Positions 42,592 through 52,623 of a stretch of 54,086 nucleotides of DNA are shown in pieces. Source of the stretch: Candidatus Abyssobacteria bacterium SURF_17 (GTDB lineage Bacteria > Abyssobacteria > SURF-5); NCBI GenBank assembly GCA_003598055.1, contig QZKI01000005.1, positions 1 through 54,086 of the forward strand, in the 5' to 3' direction. The notes beneath the pieces were generated by a model. It made no database searches, was not told where the DNA came from, and worked only from the letters and a program-made list of their open reading frames with translations. The first letter of the stretch is position 1. Every line of letters begins with the position of its first letter. The translations under genes and the position numbers were made by a program.

Positions 42592-43788
42592 AATGCAAGA
42601 TCTAAGACAGATCATCTCACGCGTAGAAGTTTTTTGCTTACCTGCGGGGCTGCCGCGGCGGGAGCGGGAAGTGCATTCGCGGCGTATCAGTGGATGCGAC
42701 GCAAGAACATGACTGTCGCTTCAGTCGCCCTTTCGCCCGATGCCGTGGCGAACGACAGCGGCAATGACGAGCAATTCGTCCGTGAAGCGATGTACTACAA
42801 GAAGCTTGAGGAAGGCCGCATCGAATGTGAAATCTGCCCGCGCGCGTGCAAGGTTGCTCCGAAAGAACGGGGCTATTGCGGAGTGCGGGAAAACATAGAA
42901 GGCACATATCACACGCTCGTATACGGGAGGGCATGCTCGGCCAACGTTGACCCTATCGAAAAGAAGCCGCTCTTTCATTTCCTGCCGGGCGCCAAAGCGC
43001 TTTCCATCGCGACCGCGGGCTGCAACGTCGAGTGCAAATTCTGTCAGAATTGGGAGATCTCGCAGTTCCGGCCCGAACAGGTGAGGAGCATGCACTTCCC
43101 GCCGGAGGCTGTCGTCTGGGAAGCCCGGCAGAACGGCATCGAATCAATCGCGTTCACCTACACCGAGCCTGTCATCTTCTACGAATACATGCTCGACACC
43201 GCGAAACTGGCCAAGGAGAAGGGCGTCAAGAGCGTGATGATATCGAACGGCTACATTAAGGAAAAGCCCATGTCGGAGCTCTGCGAACATCTGAGCGCCG
43301 TCAAGATAGATTTGAAAGCATTCACGGAAAAGTTCTACGAGGAGCAGTGCAGCGGAAAATTGCAGCCCGTGCTCGACACACTCGGGCTCCTGAAAAAGAA
43401 GAAGATGTGGTATGAGATCGTCGTGCTCATCATTCCCACGCTCAATGACAGCGAGCAGGAAATAACGAACTTATGCCAGTGGGTTCATGCCGAGCTCGGA
43501 CCGGATGCCCCAATACACTTCACCCGTTTCCATCCCACCTACAAGATAAAGAATCTCCCACCGACGCCTGCTTCCACACTTTCCCACGCGAGAGACATTG
43601 GGCTGAAGGCCGGCCTCAACTACGTGTATGTCGGCAACCTGCCGGGCCATGAAGGAGAGTCCACATACTGTCCGGGCTGCAAGAAGGTGGTTATTCGTCG
43701 CGTGGGATTCGCAATCCTTGATTTGGCGATTAAGGATGGAAAGTGCAAGTATTGCAGTCGGCCGATCCCGGGCGTGTGGAATGTCTGA
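42538..43788 (+). CDS. Tat-type AmmeMemoRadiSam-like radical SAM protein
   Basis: The core is a radical SAM enzyme related to pyruvate formate-lyase activases and the AmmeMemoRadiSam (AmrS-like) group: TAGCNVECKFCQNWEIS has the CxxxCxxC cluster motif, preceded by CEICPRACKVAPKERGYCG and followed by AFTYTEPVIFYEYM and DLKAFTEKFY. A late CPGC...CKYC pair may bind zinc. Before it lies LTRRSFLLTCGAAAAGAG, a Tat signal, unusual for an enzyme class that needs cytosolic SAM. The only in-frame start is TTG 42538, inside the element (AGAGGT eight bases upstream), so the first 18 residues come from the element. Confidence 0.85.
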   Translation: MSKASNLHRRSSAFIGGSNARSKTDHLTRRSFLLTCGAAAAGAGSAFAAYQWMRRKNMTVASVALSPDAVANDSGNDEQFVREAMYYKKLEEGRIECEICPRACKVAPKERGYCGVRENIEGTYHTLVYGRACSANVDPIEKKPLFHFLPGAKALSIATAGCNVECKFCQNWEISQFRPEQVRSMHFPPEAVVWEARQNGIESIAFTYTEPVIFYEYMLDTAKLAKEKGVKSVMISNGYIKEKPMSELCEHLSAVKIDLKAFTEKFYEEQCSGKLQPVLDTLGLLKKKKMWYEIVVLIIPTLNDSEQEITNLCQWVHAELGPDAPIHFTRFHPTYKIKNLPPTPASTLSHARDIGLKAGLNYVYVGNLPGHEGESTYCPGCKKVVIRRVGFAILDLAIKDGKCKYCSRPIPGVWNV

Positions 43789-43821
43789 TTTGGGTCACTG
43801 CGGTCCAACGTAGGTTCTCGC

Positions 43822-43956
43822 ACCACAAAGACGCAAAGAACGCAGAGTGTGAACTGCGCAGCAGAAGAAGGTAATTGAGGCAAATTGAGCTTTCCCCTTC
43901 TGTTCTTGTGTGCTCAGCATGGATTTCTCTTTGCGCTCTTTGCGCCTTTGCGGCTT
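43822..43956. repeat. Dispersed repeat, family C, inverted pair
   Basis: Left arm ACCACAAAGACGCAAAGAAC (43822-43847), right arm CTTTGCGCTCTTTGCGCC then TTTGCGG (43929-43956), roughly reverse complements. A right-arm relative occurs at 12311. The stretch 43789-43989 between the convergent genes is otherwise empty; the pair could also serve as a terminator. Confidence 0.6.
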
Positions 43957-43989
43957 AGAAAACTCTTCGAATGGCATTAAGCGAAGACT

Positions 43990-46332
43990 CTATTCTGTCA
44001 TTTCTGCCTTTTCACGGGCCGCCTCCCCTTCTGCCCGAAGATAAACGGTCTGCCGTCCCGGATGCCGGAATGGGACAGGGAAGGATGCAATGATGGCGGG
44101 GATGAGTACAAGAGTCAGCAAGAGGCAGCTCGACATGGTAAAGCACACAATCAACCCGAGCGTCCGTATCGGAGTGAAGCCGGAGAAGATGAACGTGACG
44201 AACCCAAGCGCATTTGCAGTTGCGTCGAATACTATTGCGCGTCCCGTTCCACGCATGACCCTTTGGAGAACCGCCTGCACTTCACCGTTATAGAGCGATT
44301 CGCTTCTCAGTCTTGAGATGAAGTGAACCGCAGAATCCACTCCCACACCCACGCAGATACCCGTGAGAACAGCCGTGGCCATGTCCAACCTGATACCCAG
44401 ATGCCCCATCAGCCCAAACGCCGCAAGGGTGGCAACGGAAAGCGGCAAGATCGATACGACCCCGAGGCGAAACGACCGAAATGCGAGCGCGCACATGCCG
44501 AGTACGGGAAACACATTGGTGATGATGTTCATGATCTTGCCGCGGATGATGTACTCGTTCTGCGCTATCCACACCATGCTGCGTCCGCCGAAATCGGCCT
44601 GCAGGGCGCCATCCATGTGTTGCTCGCAATAGGCTGCGAGGGAACGATAAATATCCTCCAACTCCGCGCTGTCAATGGCCGTCGTCATGATTGCAACCCT
44701 GCATCTCTGCAAATCGTAATCCACGACGCTTTCATATTGCGCGGGGTCGTTCGTGAGCGAATGTAACAGAAGCAATTGCGCCACCATCTCTTCGCTCTCG
44801 GGAACCGTATCGAACTGCGGATTATCCTCATGCAATATACGGTTCATTCGCTTTATGATGTCAACAAGCGAGTGGGTATACTTCACGCCCGGCACACCGT
44901 CGGCGAAGTGTTGGAATTTCTCGATGCGCTTGAGCGTATCAGGAGATTTCAAGCCGTCCGGCCGCTCCGCCGTGAACATGACGTTCAACGTATACGGTCC
45001 GTGGAACTTTTGGAGAAAAAGGGACACAACCTCGCGAGCCCGAGAATCGGGCGGGAAAATCTCCTCGGGCGCAACGCCGGTCCTCATCTTGAAGATGCCG
45101 ACAATCGATACCGCAATCACGAGTGACACGCCGATGAGTATTGGGCGACTATAGGTCAAACTGATGAGAGTCAATCGCGTGAGCACTTTGTCGAGGGCAT
45201 CCGATTTGCCCGGAGGATGGGCCGAAAGAACACCCTTTTGCAAGACCATAATCGATGGGAGCACCACCATCGAGAGGAGCGCCGCAAAACCCACGCCGGT
45301 CGCCACACAGATGCCGAACTCTCGGATGGAAAGTATCTTGAATACGACAAGGGTGGCAAACCCAAACATCGACATTCCCGCTGAGAGCAGCAGCGCCCGG
45401 CTTACCTCGCCTACTCCCTCAACGATGGCATCTTTTTCCCCGCCCCTTGACGCCTCCTCATTGCATCGGTGAATCACGTGAATCGCATAAGAACTCCCCT
45501 GGACGATGAGCACCGCGGGCATCGAGGCGCTGAGGATGGAAAGCGGAAAACCGAGATAGTGCATTAAGCCCGCGGTCCATATGATGCTCATGATGACCAT
45601 GAGCATGGAACTCAGCGTAAGCCTCACCGAGCCGAAGAAGAGATAGATTGCAGCCATCATGAGGATGAGCGCCAGCGGGCCAAGCATCGTGGCATCATGT
45701 GCGATGCCGAGGTTTGCCTCTTCATTCATCACCTGATGCCCGAAAGGATAGATGCGCTCGGGTCCTGAGTATGTCTCTGCAATCGAGCGGAGCGAGTGGT
45801 ATAACTGGCGCTGGTCGTAGCCCTTTCTGAGCTTCACTGCGAGGAGCGTGGAAGTCTCGTCTGTCGAAACCAGCCGTCCATATATCTCATCGTCAAGGCG
45901 AATATCCTCACGCAGACGTGCCACTTCCTCAGGAGTGGTCGGAAGAGGAGACAGATACTTGCTGATATCAAGCCCCCAGTCGCGACTTTTCACTTTCCTC
46001 ACGGTCGCAAGGCTGAGCGTTTCCTCTTTCAAAACATCGTCCAGCGAGTTGAGCTCGTCCGTAATGGATACAATCTTTGCCAGAGTCGAAGGGCGGTATA
46101 TCGTATCGTTCACCACCGCCAGGTATGCGCGTTCGTCCGAGCCAAAGTATGAGGAGTAGCGCTCGTTCGCCTTGAGCACAGGGTCATCGGCCGGGAGGTC
46201 ACCCTCGAAGAAAGGACGCATTCCAAGGTTCGGAATGCCCGCAGCAAGGATGAACGTGAACACGACGGAGACCAGGAGAATGGCAAGCGGATGCTCACGG
46301 ATAAGGTACGTGAAGAGGCGTGACATTCGCAT
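43990..46332 (-). CDS. RND/MMPL-family exporter
   Basis: A 780-aa protein in two similar halves. Each has a leading helix (about 13-35; 395-415), a large periplasmic loop and a cluster of five hydrophobic helices (about 215-365 and 605-760). Features of the MMPL/HpnN-like group are RPFFEGDLPADDPVLKANER, SMPAVLIVQGSSYAIHVIHR and TGICVGVGVDSAVHFISRL. Such pumps export lipids or hydrophobic compounds using the proton gradient. It starts six bases after the hybrid kinase gene, so it is the last gene of the kinase operon. ATG 46326 is a possible alternative start. The cargo is unknown; the ketosynthase gene at the head of the cluster hints at a lipid. Confidence 0.88.
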   Translation of the reverse strand: MRMSRLFTYLIREHPLAILLVSVVFTFILAAGIPNLGMRPFFEGDLPADDPVLKANERYSSYFGSDERAYLAVVNDTIYRPSTLAKIVSITDELNSLDDVLKEETLSLATVRKVKSRDWGLDISKYLSPLPTTPEEVARLREDIRLDDEIYGRLVSTDETSTLLAVKLRKGYDQRQLYHSLRSIAETYSGPERIYPFGHQVMNEEANLGIAHDATMLGPLALILMMAAIYLFFGSVRLTLSSMLMVIMSIIWTAGLMHYLGFPLSILSASMPAVLIVQGSSYAIHVIHRCNEEASRGGEKDAIVEGVGEVSRALLLSAGMSMFGFATLVVFKILSIREFGICVATGVGFAALLSMVVLPSIMVLQKGVLSAHPPGKSDALDKVLTRLTLISLTYSRPILIGVSLVIAVSIVGIFKMRTGVAPEEIFPPDSRAREVVSLFLQKFHGPYTLNVMFTAERPDGLKSPDTLKRIEKFQHFADGVPGVKYTHSLVDIIKRMNRILHEDNPQFDTVPESEEMVAQLLLLHSLTNDPAQYESVVDYDLQRCRVAIMTTAIDSAELEDIYRSLAAYCEQHMDGALQADFGGRSMVWIAQNEYIIRGKIMNIITNVFPVLGMCALAFRSFRLGVVSILPLSVATLAAFGLMGHLGIRLDMATAVLTGICVGVGVDSAVHFISRLRSESLYNGEVQAVLQRVMRGTGRAIVFDATANALGFVTFIFSGFTPIRTLGLIVCFTMSSCLLLTLVLIPAIIASFPVPFRHPGRQTVYLRAEGEAAREKAEMTE

Positions 46333-46338
46333 CCCGAA

Positions 46339-47934
46339 TCACGCGTTTGTGAGGGCCAGACTGACCGCCCGTTTGAAATCATCCATTGCGAATGGCTTCG
46401 TGATGTATTGGCATTTTGTGCCTGTGAGAAACGACCGGATCTCAGGCACAAAAATGTCGCCCGTCATGAAAATGACCCTTCTTTGCAGCTCGGCCCGATT
46501 GTCCAGCAGCCACTTATAGAGCTCGACTCCGTTGAGCCCTGGCATCCGGCAGTCGATAATGAGGAGGTCGTACGGCTCCTTCAGCAGCCATTTCACGGCT
46601 TCCTTCCCGTTTTCGACCGCGGTTACTTCGTGCTCGGTCCTGAGGATATCGCTGATGGCTGACCTGCAGTCGGGGTCGTCCTCCGCTACAAGCACGCGAG
46701 GTTTCTTCTTCCCGACTTGCTCGGGCGCAGTCTCCGTCATAGGTCGCTTTTCTTGAACGGCTTTTGTTATCGGCAGTTTGAGCATGAACGTTGTGCCTTT
46801 GCCGACGCTGCTCTGGACGAGAATCTCTCCTCCATGCGCTCGCATGAGACCGTGCGATACGCTAAGGCCAAGGCCGGTTCCACCTATTCCCTTCGTCGAG
46901 AAAAAAGGGTCGAATATCTTGAGCAGATGTTCCTGGGGGATTCCGCACCCCGTATCCGAAATGGTGAACAGTATGTCGTTGCCCTTCCGGACCGACCGTA
47001 TCGTGAGTTTGCCGCCGTCCGGTTGCATTGCCTGAAAGGCGTTGTTTATTATGTTGAGAAACACCTGTGCTATCTGCTTCTCGTCTGCCATGGTCACAGG
47101 GATCCGCTCGTCAAGAGAAACATCCATCGTCACGTTGCTCGCCTTGATGCGGTAATCGAGCAGCGCGAGAGTGTCGCGCATCGTCAAATTTAAATCCACG
47201 GGGTCGCGCGTCGTGCTTGATGGACGAGCGAAGTTGAGCAACGAACTCACCACTGATGCAGCGCCCGACGCCGATTTCTCGATCGTATCAATGTACCGGA
47301 GAACATCGTCGGGGAAACGCTGTTCCTTCAAGAGCTGCGAATATGCGAGCACGGGCAGAAGCTTGTTGTTCAGTTCATGCGCGACGCCCGCGACGAGTTC
47401 CCCGAGCGAAGCGAGCTTTTCGGAGCGCACCAATTGCTCATGTGTCTCCCGGAGCTTCTTGTTCGCCTCCTCGAGTTCCGCCGTCCGCTCGCGAACCTTC
47501 TCCTCGAGCTGCTTGTAGAAGCGATCCTTCTCTTTCTCCATCTGCTCCTTCAGGGAGGCACACTCGAGCATGAGGCGACGGTTCTCAATCCCGCGCTCCG
47601 CAAGGAGTTTTATTTCATCAACGTCAAACGGCTTGTTCACGTACTCGAACGCGCCATGCTTCATCGCCTCGACTGCGTTTTTCACGGTGCGCGTTGCCGT
47701 CACGATGACCACTTCCGGAGGATGGTTGCGCGCCTTCACTATTTTGAGCGCCTCAAGCCCCGACATTCCCGGCATGAGGATGTCGAGGAAAACGAGGTCA
47801 ACGTCGTTCAGCTTCAGATACTCAATTGCCGCCTCGCCGGAATCCATGAGGATAACGTCATAGCGGTCTTTGAGGATAATCCGGATTGCCTCGCGAACGC
47901 TCAACTCATCATCGACAACCAGAATCTTATGCAT
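46339..47934 (-). CDS. Receiver-histidine kinase-receiver hybrid
   Basis: Order: receiver 1 (about 1-118; KILVVDDELSVREA, LVFLDILMPGMSG with the phospho-Asp, Lys in NKPF), a coiled coil (about 125-160), HisKA with the H box LVAGVAHELNNKLLPVLAYS, an ATPase domain (DTGCGIPQEHLLKIFDPFF, GTGLGLSVSHGL) and receiver 2 (about 415-531; VLVAEDDPDCRSA, LLIIDCRMPGLNG, TKPF). No membrane segment, so cytosolic. Both receivers look functional. It overlaps the preceding kinase gene by eight bases and has AAGGAGCG before its ATG. There is no DNA-binding output in the whole cluster. Confidence 0.93.
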   Translation of the reverse strand: MHKILVVDDELSVREAIRIILKDRYDVILMDSGEAAIEYLKLNDVDLVFLDILMPGMSGLEALKIVKARNHPPEVVIVTATRTVKNAVEAMKHGAFEYVNKPFDVDEIKLLAERGIENRRLMLECASLKEQMEKEKDRFYKQLEEKVRERTAELEEANKKLRETHEQLVRSEKLASLGELVAGVAHELNNKLLPVLAYSQLLKEQRFPDDVLRYIDTIEKSASGAASVVSSLLNFARPSSTTRDPVDLNLTMRDTLALLDYRIKASNVTMDVSLDERIPVTMADEKQIAQVFLNIINNAFQAMQPDGGKLTIRSVRKGNDILFTISDTGCGIPQEHLLKIFDPFFSTKGIGGTGLGLSVSHGLMRAHGGEILVQSSVGKGTTFMLKLPITKAVQEKRPMTETAPEQVGKKKPRVLVAEDDPDCRSAISDILRTEHEVTAVENGKEAVKWLLKEPYDLLIIDCRMPGLNGVELYKWLLDNRAELQRRVIFMTGDIFVPEIRSFLTGTKCQYITKPFAMDDFKRAVSLALTNA

Positions 47935-49963
47935 CGCAGTTCGCTCCTTGGGGTAGAACGAGCTTCACAACGGTCCCCTTGCTCGGCTCGCTCGCGATCT
48001 CGATGTCTCCGTTGTGGCCCCGAATTATCCGCCGCGAAATCGCCAAACCCAAGCCGAGTCCCTTTACCTTGCTCGTGTGGAATGGCTTGAAGAGATTTGT
48101 CATTTCCTCCGGGCCGATGCCTGTGCCGGTGTCGCTTATTGCAATCTCCGCGTACATCCCCGGAGACAACCCGTTTCCCTGTGCGCCTCCCCGGCTCCCG
48201 GGATACGACTTCACACTCGTCGAAACCGTGAGGGTGCCTCCCGACGGCATTGCCTCCAGCGCGTTCTGGAATATTTGCTCAAGCGCTTCCCTCAGCAGGT
48301 TCCTGTCAAAGAGCACTCCGCCGTTCGCCATCATAAAATCCTTCTTCACCACGATGTTTTGAGATCGAGCGCCCTCTACAATGTGCTCCACCAATTCCTC
48401 GAGAAGCGAATTGATGTCTCCGGGCTCCGCCCGCAGCTCGAGCGGCTGAGAAAATCTCAACAGTCGCTCCACTACTCCGTCGAGTTTGTCGATCTCCCTC
48501 AGCGCTATCTCGGAAAACTCTTTCCGGAATTTCTCGTCGGCATAACTCTCCGGGAACAACTGTGAAAACGTCCGGATGGCGACGAGCGGATTCTTGATTT
48601 CATGTGCCATACTGAGGGCGCACCGCTGAAAAGTCTCTTCGTTCTCGCCGCCGCGCCGCTTGACCGTGGAGAGGTCGGTGAAGAGAACCACTGCGCCCAC
48701 GGGTTTCTCGCTGACATCTGTCAGCAGGGAACTGCTGATGCCGAGAAGCGATTTCGTGGCGGGGTCAACGACCTCGTGCCGGCAAAACGCCTTCTCTTCG
48801 CGCAGAGTCCGAAATACGATGTCCGCGAACACCGACCCGACACGCTGAATACTCTGCCCGACAGCTTCCGAAGCCTTCAGCCCGAGCATTTGCTCGGCTG
48901 CTTTATTGAACACGATGACTCGGCCCTCGGAGTCCGTGGCCATTAGGCCGGACGTCACACTCTGAAGGATTTCCTCGAAGCGCTCCTTCTGCACGAACAC
49001 GGCCCGATGCTGCCGTGCATTCTCGATAATGGCGGCTATCTGCTGCGACACGTGATACAGGAATTCGAGCTCGGCCTCCGATAATCGCCTGCCCGTGACC
49101 TTCTTCCCCAGCGCGAGAATCCCTATGAGCCGTCCTCTTGTGACGAGCGGCACACACGCACGCGCCTGGAGCAGCTCGAGGTCCTTCCGTACGACGAGCA
49201 TCTCTTCCGAATACGGCCGGACGTCAGGGTCATCGAGGTTGAGTATCTGGTCGTGCCGCCTCAGCCATGCGAGCACACCGGCCCATGCGCTTGCCGGATA
49301 GTTGTTGAAAACGGATGCGTCCACACCCACCGTCGCCCTCACGCGCATCTGTTGCTCCTCGTCACCGTAAAGGAGGAGGACCGCCTTGCTCACGGGAACC
49401 ATTTCCACAAGTGCGTCAAGCACGAGCGGGTACAGTCTTTCGGGCACGAAGACGTCGGCGACCGCCCTCAGAAATTTTCTCAGAGAATTGAGCATCTCAC
49501 GGCCCGGAGCGGCCGAAGGTTCTCCCGCCGGTTTCTCCGGCGAGGGCATCGCCGGTGTTCCATGCGTGCGCTCGGCGCTGACGGCTGCCAACCGCCTGGC
49601 CATGTGAGACCGCTCAAGCGCTCGCCCTATGCACGCGAGCAAGACTTCTTTGTCGAACGGCTTGGCCACAATGTCATAGACTCCTTTCGCCCTCATCTCG
49701 CGCGCCATTTCCGAGCGGGTCTGCACTGCAAGCATCACGCAGGTCATATCGGGCGAAAGCGAGCGAAGCTGCTGGTACACCGACACACAGTCAGTATTCT
49801 GGAGAAACTCATCGATGATGATGACATCGACCGGCCTCTCGATGAGCGCGTTCAATAAATGAGGCAGGGTACGGGCCTCGACAACGATATGCTCCTCGCT
49901 CAGCAGCACGTGCAGCGATTCCTGGATGCTGTCCTCGCTCGATGCTACGACAATTACATCCAT
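47927..49963 (-). CDS. Receiver-GAF-PAS histidine kinase
   Basis: Order: an N-terminal receiver-like domain (about 1-115, VIIIDEFLQ, AKPF), a proline-rich linker (about 130-155), GAF (about 165-325), PAS (about 335-445, SGLMATDSEGRVIVFNKAAE), HisKA with LSMAHEIKNPLVAIRTFSQL, and the ATPase domain (ISDTGTGIGPEEMTNLFKPF, GLGLGLAISRRII). The receiver's acidic pair is weak (ASSEDS), so phosphorylation is uncertain. The receiver and GAF resemble those of the diguanylate cyclase at 10451, as though the two had a common sensory module. It starts one base after the stop of the membrane kinase (AAGGAGAGAG within that gene's end). Confidence 0.92.
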   Translation of the reverse strand: MDVIVVASSEDSIQESLHVLLSEEHIVVEARTLPHLLNALIERPVDVIIIDEFLQNTDCVSVYQQLRSLSPDMTCVMLAVQTRSEMAREMRAKGVYDIVAKPFDKEVLLACIGRALERSHMARRLAAVSAERTHGTPAMPSPEKPAGEPSAAPGREMLNSLRKFLRAVADVFVPERLYPLVLDALVEMVPVSKAVLLLYGDEEQQMRVRATVGVDASVFNNYPASAWAGVLAWLRRHDQILNLDDPDVRPYSEEMLVVRKDLELLQARACVPLVTRGRLIGILALGKKVTGRRLSEAELEFLYHVSQQIAAIIENARQHRAVFVQKERFEEILQSVTSGLMATDSEGRVIVFNKAAEQMLGLKASEAVGQSIQRVGSVFADIVFRTLREEKAFCRHEVVDPATKSLLGISSSLLTDVSEKPVGAVVLFTDLSTVKRRGGENEETFQRCALSMAHEIKNPLVAIRTFSQLFPESYADEKFRKEFSEIALREIDKLDGVVERLLRFSQPLELRAEPGDINSLLEELVEHIVEGARSQNIVVKKDFMMANGGVLFDRNLLREALEQIFQNALEAMPSGGTLTVSTSVKSYPGSRGGAQGNGLSPGMYAEIAISDTGTGIGPEEMTNLFKPFHTSKVKGLGLGLAISRRIIRGHNGDIEIASEPSKGTVVKLVLPQGANCDA

Positions 49964-49964
49964 C

Positions 49965-52520
49965 TCACACTCTCTCCTTCGCGAATATCTGCGTCACCGG
50001 CAACGATATCACAAATTCAGTTCCGATGTTTTCGCTGCTTTCAACCGTGATATTGCCCGAGTGCTCCTCGATGATGCCATGTACGACCGCGAGCCCCAGC
50101 CCGAGCCCCTTCTCCTTGGTGGTGAAGAATGGGTCAAAAATCCTTCCGAGGTCCTTTCGGCTGATTCCTCTGCCGGAATCACGGACCTTGATGAGAAGAA
50201 TCTCGGCGTCCTCGGCCGACGCGGCAATGTCGGCTCCGTAAATCATGTGCGCAAGCTGCGCGTGTCCCAACCCTTCGATATTCCGATACCTGCTCTTCCG
50301 GAAGCCGACGGCTATTGTCAGTTCACCGCCGTCCCGATCCTTGACCGCATCAATCGCCTGCAGGCTGTTCAAGCAGAGGTTGAGCAGCGCCTGCTTGAGC
50401 TGACTTTTGTCACCGATGATCGGGGCAGACGCGACCTCGAATTTCTTGTTTACGGTCACGTGATGCTTGGTGATCTCGGTGCTCAGCAAGAGCAGGACTT
50501 CCTCGACAATTTCGATGACGTCGATTGACTCAAACAACGGAGCCGACGGCCGGGCGAACTCGAGCAACTTCTCAACAATGGAGTTGATCCGCTCGACCTC
50601 CTCCACGGTGATCGTGGAAAAGATGTCGCGAAATTCCTTGTCCTCGTACTTCGTTGGCAGCAGTTGCGCAAACGTCTTGATGGACACGAGCGGGTTCTTG
50701 ATCTCATGTGCCATGCCTGCGGCAAGCGTCCCGAGCGAGGCGAGTTTGTCGGCCCTCCACATCTCGCCCTCGAGCACTTTCATTTCCGTGAGGTCATTAA
50801 ACACGAGCAGAGCGCCCGTTACCTCATTCTTCTCATCCTTGATGAGCGACGTGCTCGCGCTCAAATGGAGAATGGACCCGGTCTCGGAAAGTATCTGGAC
50901 CTCGCGGTTCGAGTACCTGCCATGGCCGCTGATCGTATCCGTCAGCATTGCCCTGAGCACAGCTGGGAGCATGTCGGTCTTCTGGTTAATCACGCCCTGA
51001 GAGCTGAGCCTTAAGATCTCCTGCGCCTTGTCATTAAACGTATTGATTATGCCCCTGCGGTCAATCGCGATGACGCCGCTGCTCATGTATCTCAAGATGT
51101 TCTCGTTATGATTCTTGAGCATGATGACTGTATGGTGTAAGAGCGCGTTCTCAAGCGCTACCGCAACCTGATTGCCCAAGGTGGCGAGAAGGTTCAAGTC
51201 CTCATTCGAGTAGATATCGGTCAGCTTCTTCTCGCCCAGCGTGAGTAAACCAATGAGTTCTCCCCGGTATATCAGCGGAATGAAGACCTCCGCCTCCATC
51301 CGGTCGAATTCCTTCTCGAACGGCGCGAAGTCGGGGTAGGGAAGGGTACGTCGGAACTCATCCTTCACGCACAGCGAGTGCTCCTTGCCGAGTTTCTCCA
51401 CAATCGCGCTGTCTGCCGGAACCCCACCATCAGACTCACCGAGGCTGACCGGAAGTGACGCTCTGACCGTGAATCTCTTCTCATCCGGGTCCGGCAACAA
51501 GAGCGCCGCCGTCTTCACTTGAAGCATTGCGGCAACTTCATGCACGATGCGGTTCTGGAGGTCCTCCAGATCGAGGATTCGCGTCATCGAAGAACTGAAT
51601 TCCGTGAGCGCTGCCTTATAATCGTATCGACCGCGGAAAAAATATCTGTCAATCGGTAATTCCACCCAGCCTCGCACAGGCTGCACCAGAATCGCCGCAA
51701 ACGCTGCAGCAAGGAACACATTAGCTCTCGTTGACAGGCCCAAAAACGAATCGAGGAGCAAAATCGAGCCGACGAGCACGATTCCTATAGTCAGAGCCAC
51801 ACTTGCATAAATGAGCGCATTCCGGAAAACCACACCGAGGTCCATGAGTCGGTGCCTGACGATCGCGTAAGAGATGGATGTTACGGCCACCAGCGTGACC
51901 AGCGGCGTGAGCGGGGTCGAATATCGCGAAATGCCTGCCAGCGGCAGAAGGAGCGCCATAACCACGACCCCGCTTATTGATACAAGAAGTCCCCAAAACA
52001 TGTACTTAAGCTGAACACGCTCGAAACGACCGGGATGTCGTAGATACTTTCGCGCCAGCAAGAAAAGTCCATAGCCGGTGAATGCAAGGCAGTACAATAC
52101 GTAAAGGAGTATTCCCTTCCCGTACACCGGCCTGACGCCGGTACCCACATCCCTGATTCCTATCATAACCAACGGAGTAAATGCAAGGACGGCTGCAAGC
52201 GCTCCCGGCACATAAATGCGCAAGAACATCCTGATGGGAGGAAACTCGTCCCGGGTCTCCGGAAACACGTAGGCGAACAGGAGGAAATTACACGCCATCA
52301 TTGCTCCGGCAAACCATGAGACATGACCCGCGAACTTGAGCATTGTGGGGTCTTTGGCGCTACCGATAATGAAGAGCGCAAGACTCCACAAACCCGCACT
52401 GTAAGCGAAAAAGCCAAAGGAAATGTTGATGATTCTCCTGGAGTTCTTAAAGAGAACATACGTAGCCAGGATAAAATTGACCAGAGCGGTGATAAGGATG
52501 CTCAGCAGTTCGATGTGCAT
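49965..52520 (-). CDS. Membrane histidine kinase with 7TM, GAF and PAS domains
   Basis: Residues about 1-275 contain seven to nine hydrophobic helices of the 7TM-type sensory module, then GAF (about 300-470), PAS (about 480-600, SSGVIAIDRRGIINTFNDKA), HisKA with AAGMAHEIKNPLVSIKTFAQ and the ATPase domain (VRDSGRGISRKDLGRIFDPF, GLGLGLAVVHGII). It recalls PrsK-type kinases of the PEP-CTERM system in layout, but nothing here supports that link. It is the first of three kinase genes, 103 bases after the ketosynthase gene. No convincing ribosome site is seen near the ATG (GAGAGAG is 17 bases away). Confidence 0.92.
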   Translation of the reverse strand: MHIELLSILITALVNFILATYVLFKNSRRIINISFGFFAYSAGLWSLALFIIGSAKDPTMLKFAGHVSWFAGAMMACNFLLFAYVFPETRDEFPPIRMFLRIYVPGALAAVLAFTPLVMIGIRDVGTGVRPVYGKGILLYVLYCLAFTGYGLFLLARKYLRHPGRFERVQLKYMFWGLLVSISGVVVMALLLPLAGISRYSTPLTPLVTLVAVTSISYAIVRHRLMDLGVVFRNALIYASVALTIGIVLVGSILLLDSFLGLSTRANVFLAAAFAAILVQPVRGWVELPIDRYFFRGRYDYKAALTEFSSSMTRILDLEDLQNRIVHEVAAMLQVKTAALLLPDPDEKRFTVRASLPVSLGESDGGVPADSAIVEKLGKEHSLCVKDEFRRTLPYPDFAPFEKEFDRMEAEVFIPLIYRGELIGLLTLGEKKLTDIYSNEDLNLLATLGNQVAVALENALLHHTVIMLKNHNENILRYMSSGVIAIDRRGIINTFNDKAQEILRLSSQGVINQKTDMLPAVLRAMLTDTISGHGRYSNREVQILSETGSILHLSASTSLIKDEKNEVTGALLVFNDLTEMKVLEGEMWRADKLASLGTLAAGMAHEIKNPLVSIKTFAQLLPTKYEDKEFRDIFSTITVEEVERINSIVEKLLEFARPSAPLFESIDVIEIVEEVLLLLSTEITKHHVTVNKKFEVASAPIIGDKSQLKQALLNLCLNSLQAIDAVKDRDGGELTIAVGFRKSRYRNIEGLGHAQLAHMIYGADIAASAEDAEILLIKVRDSGRGISRKDLGRIFDPFFTTKEKGLGLGLAVVHGIIEEHSGNITVESSENIGTEFVISLPVTQIFAKERV

Positions 52521-52623
52521 TCGCGTGCCCGATGCGCTCTCTCGTAAAGCGCCAAAATTCCCCCGCCGACTGTCCGTTGCCGCCGGAACCAGAACGACGC
52601 CGCCTTCTCTCGGCCTCGCCGAA

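Noticed and set aside
49965..52520. Assignment of the membrane kinase as PrsK of the PEP-CTERM system
   Set aside because: Layout is similar, but there is no PrsR, exosortase or PEP-CTERM gene in the window.
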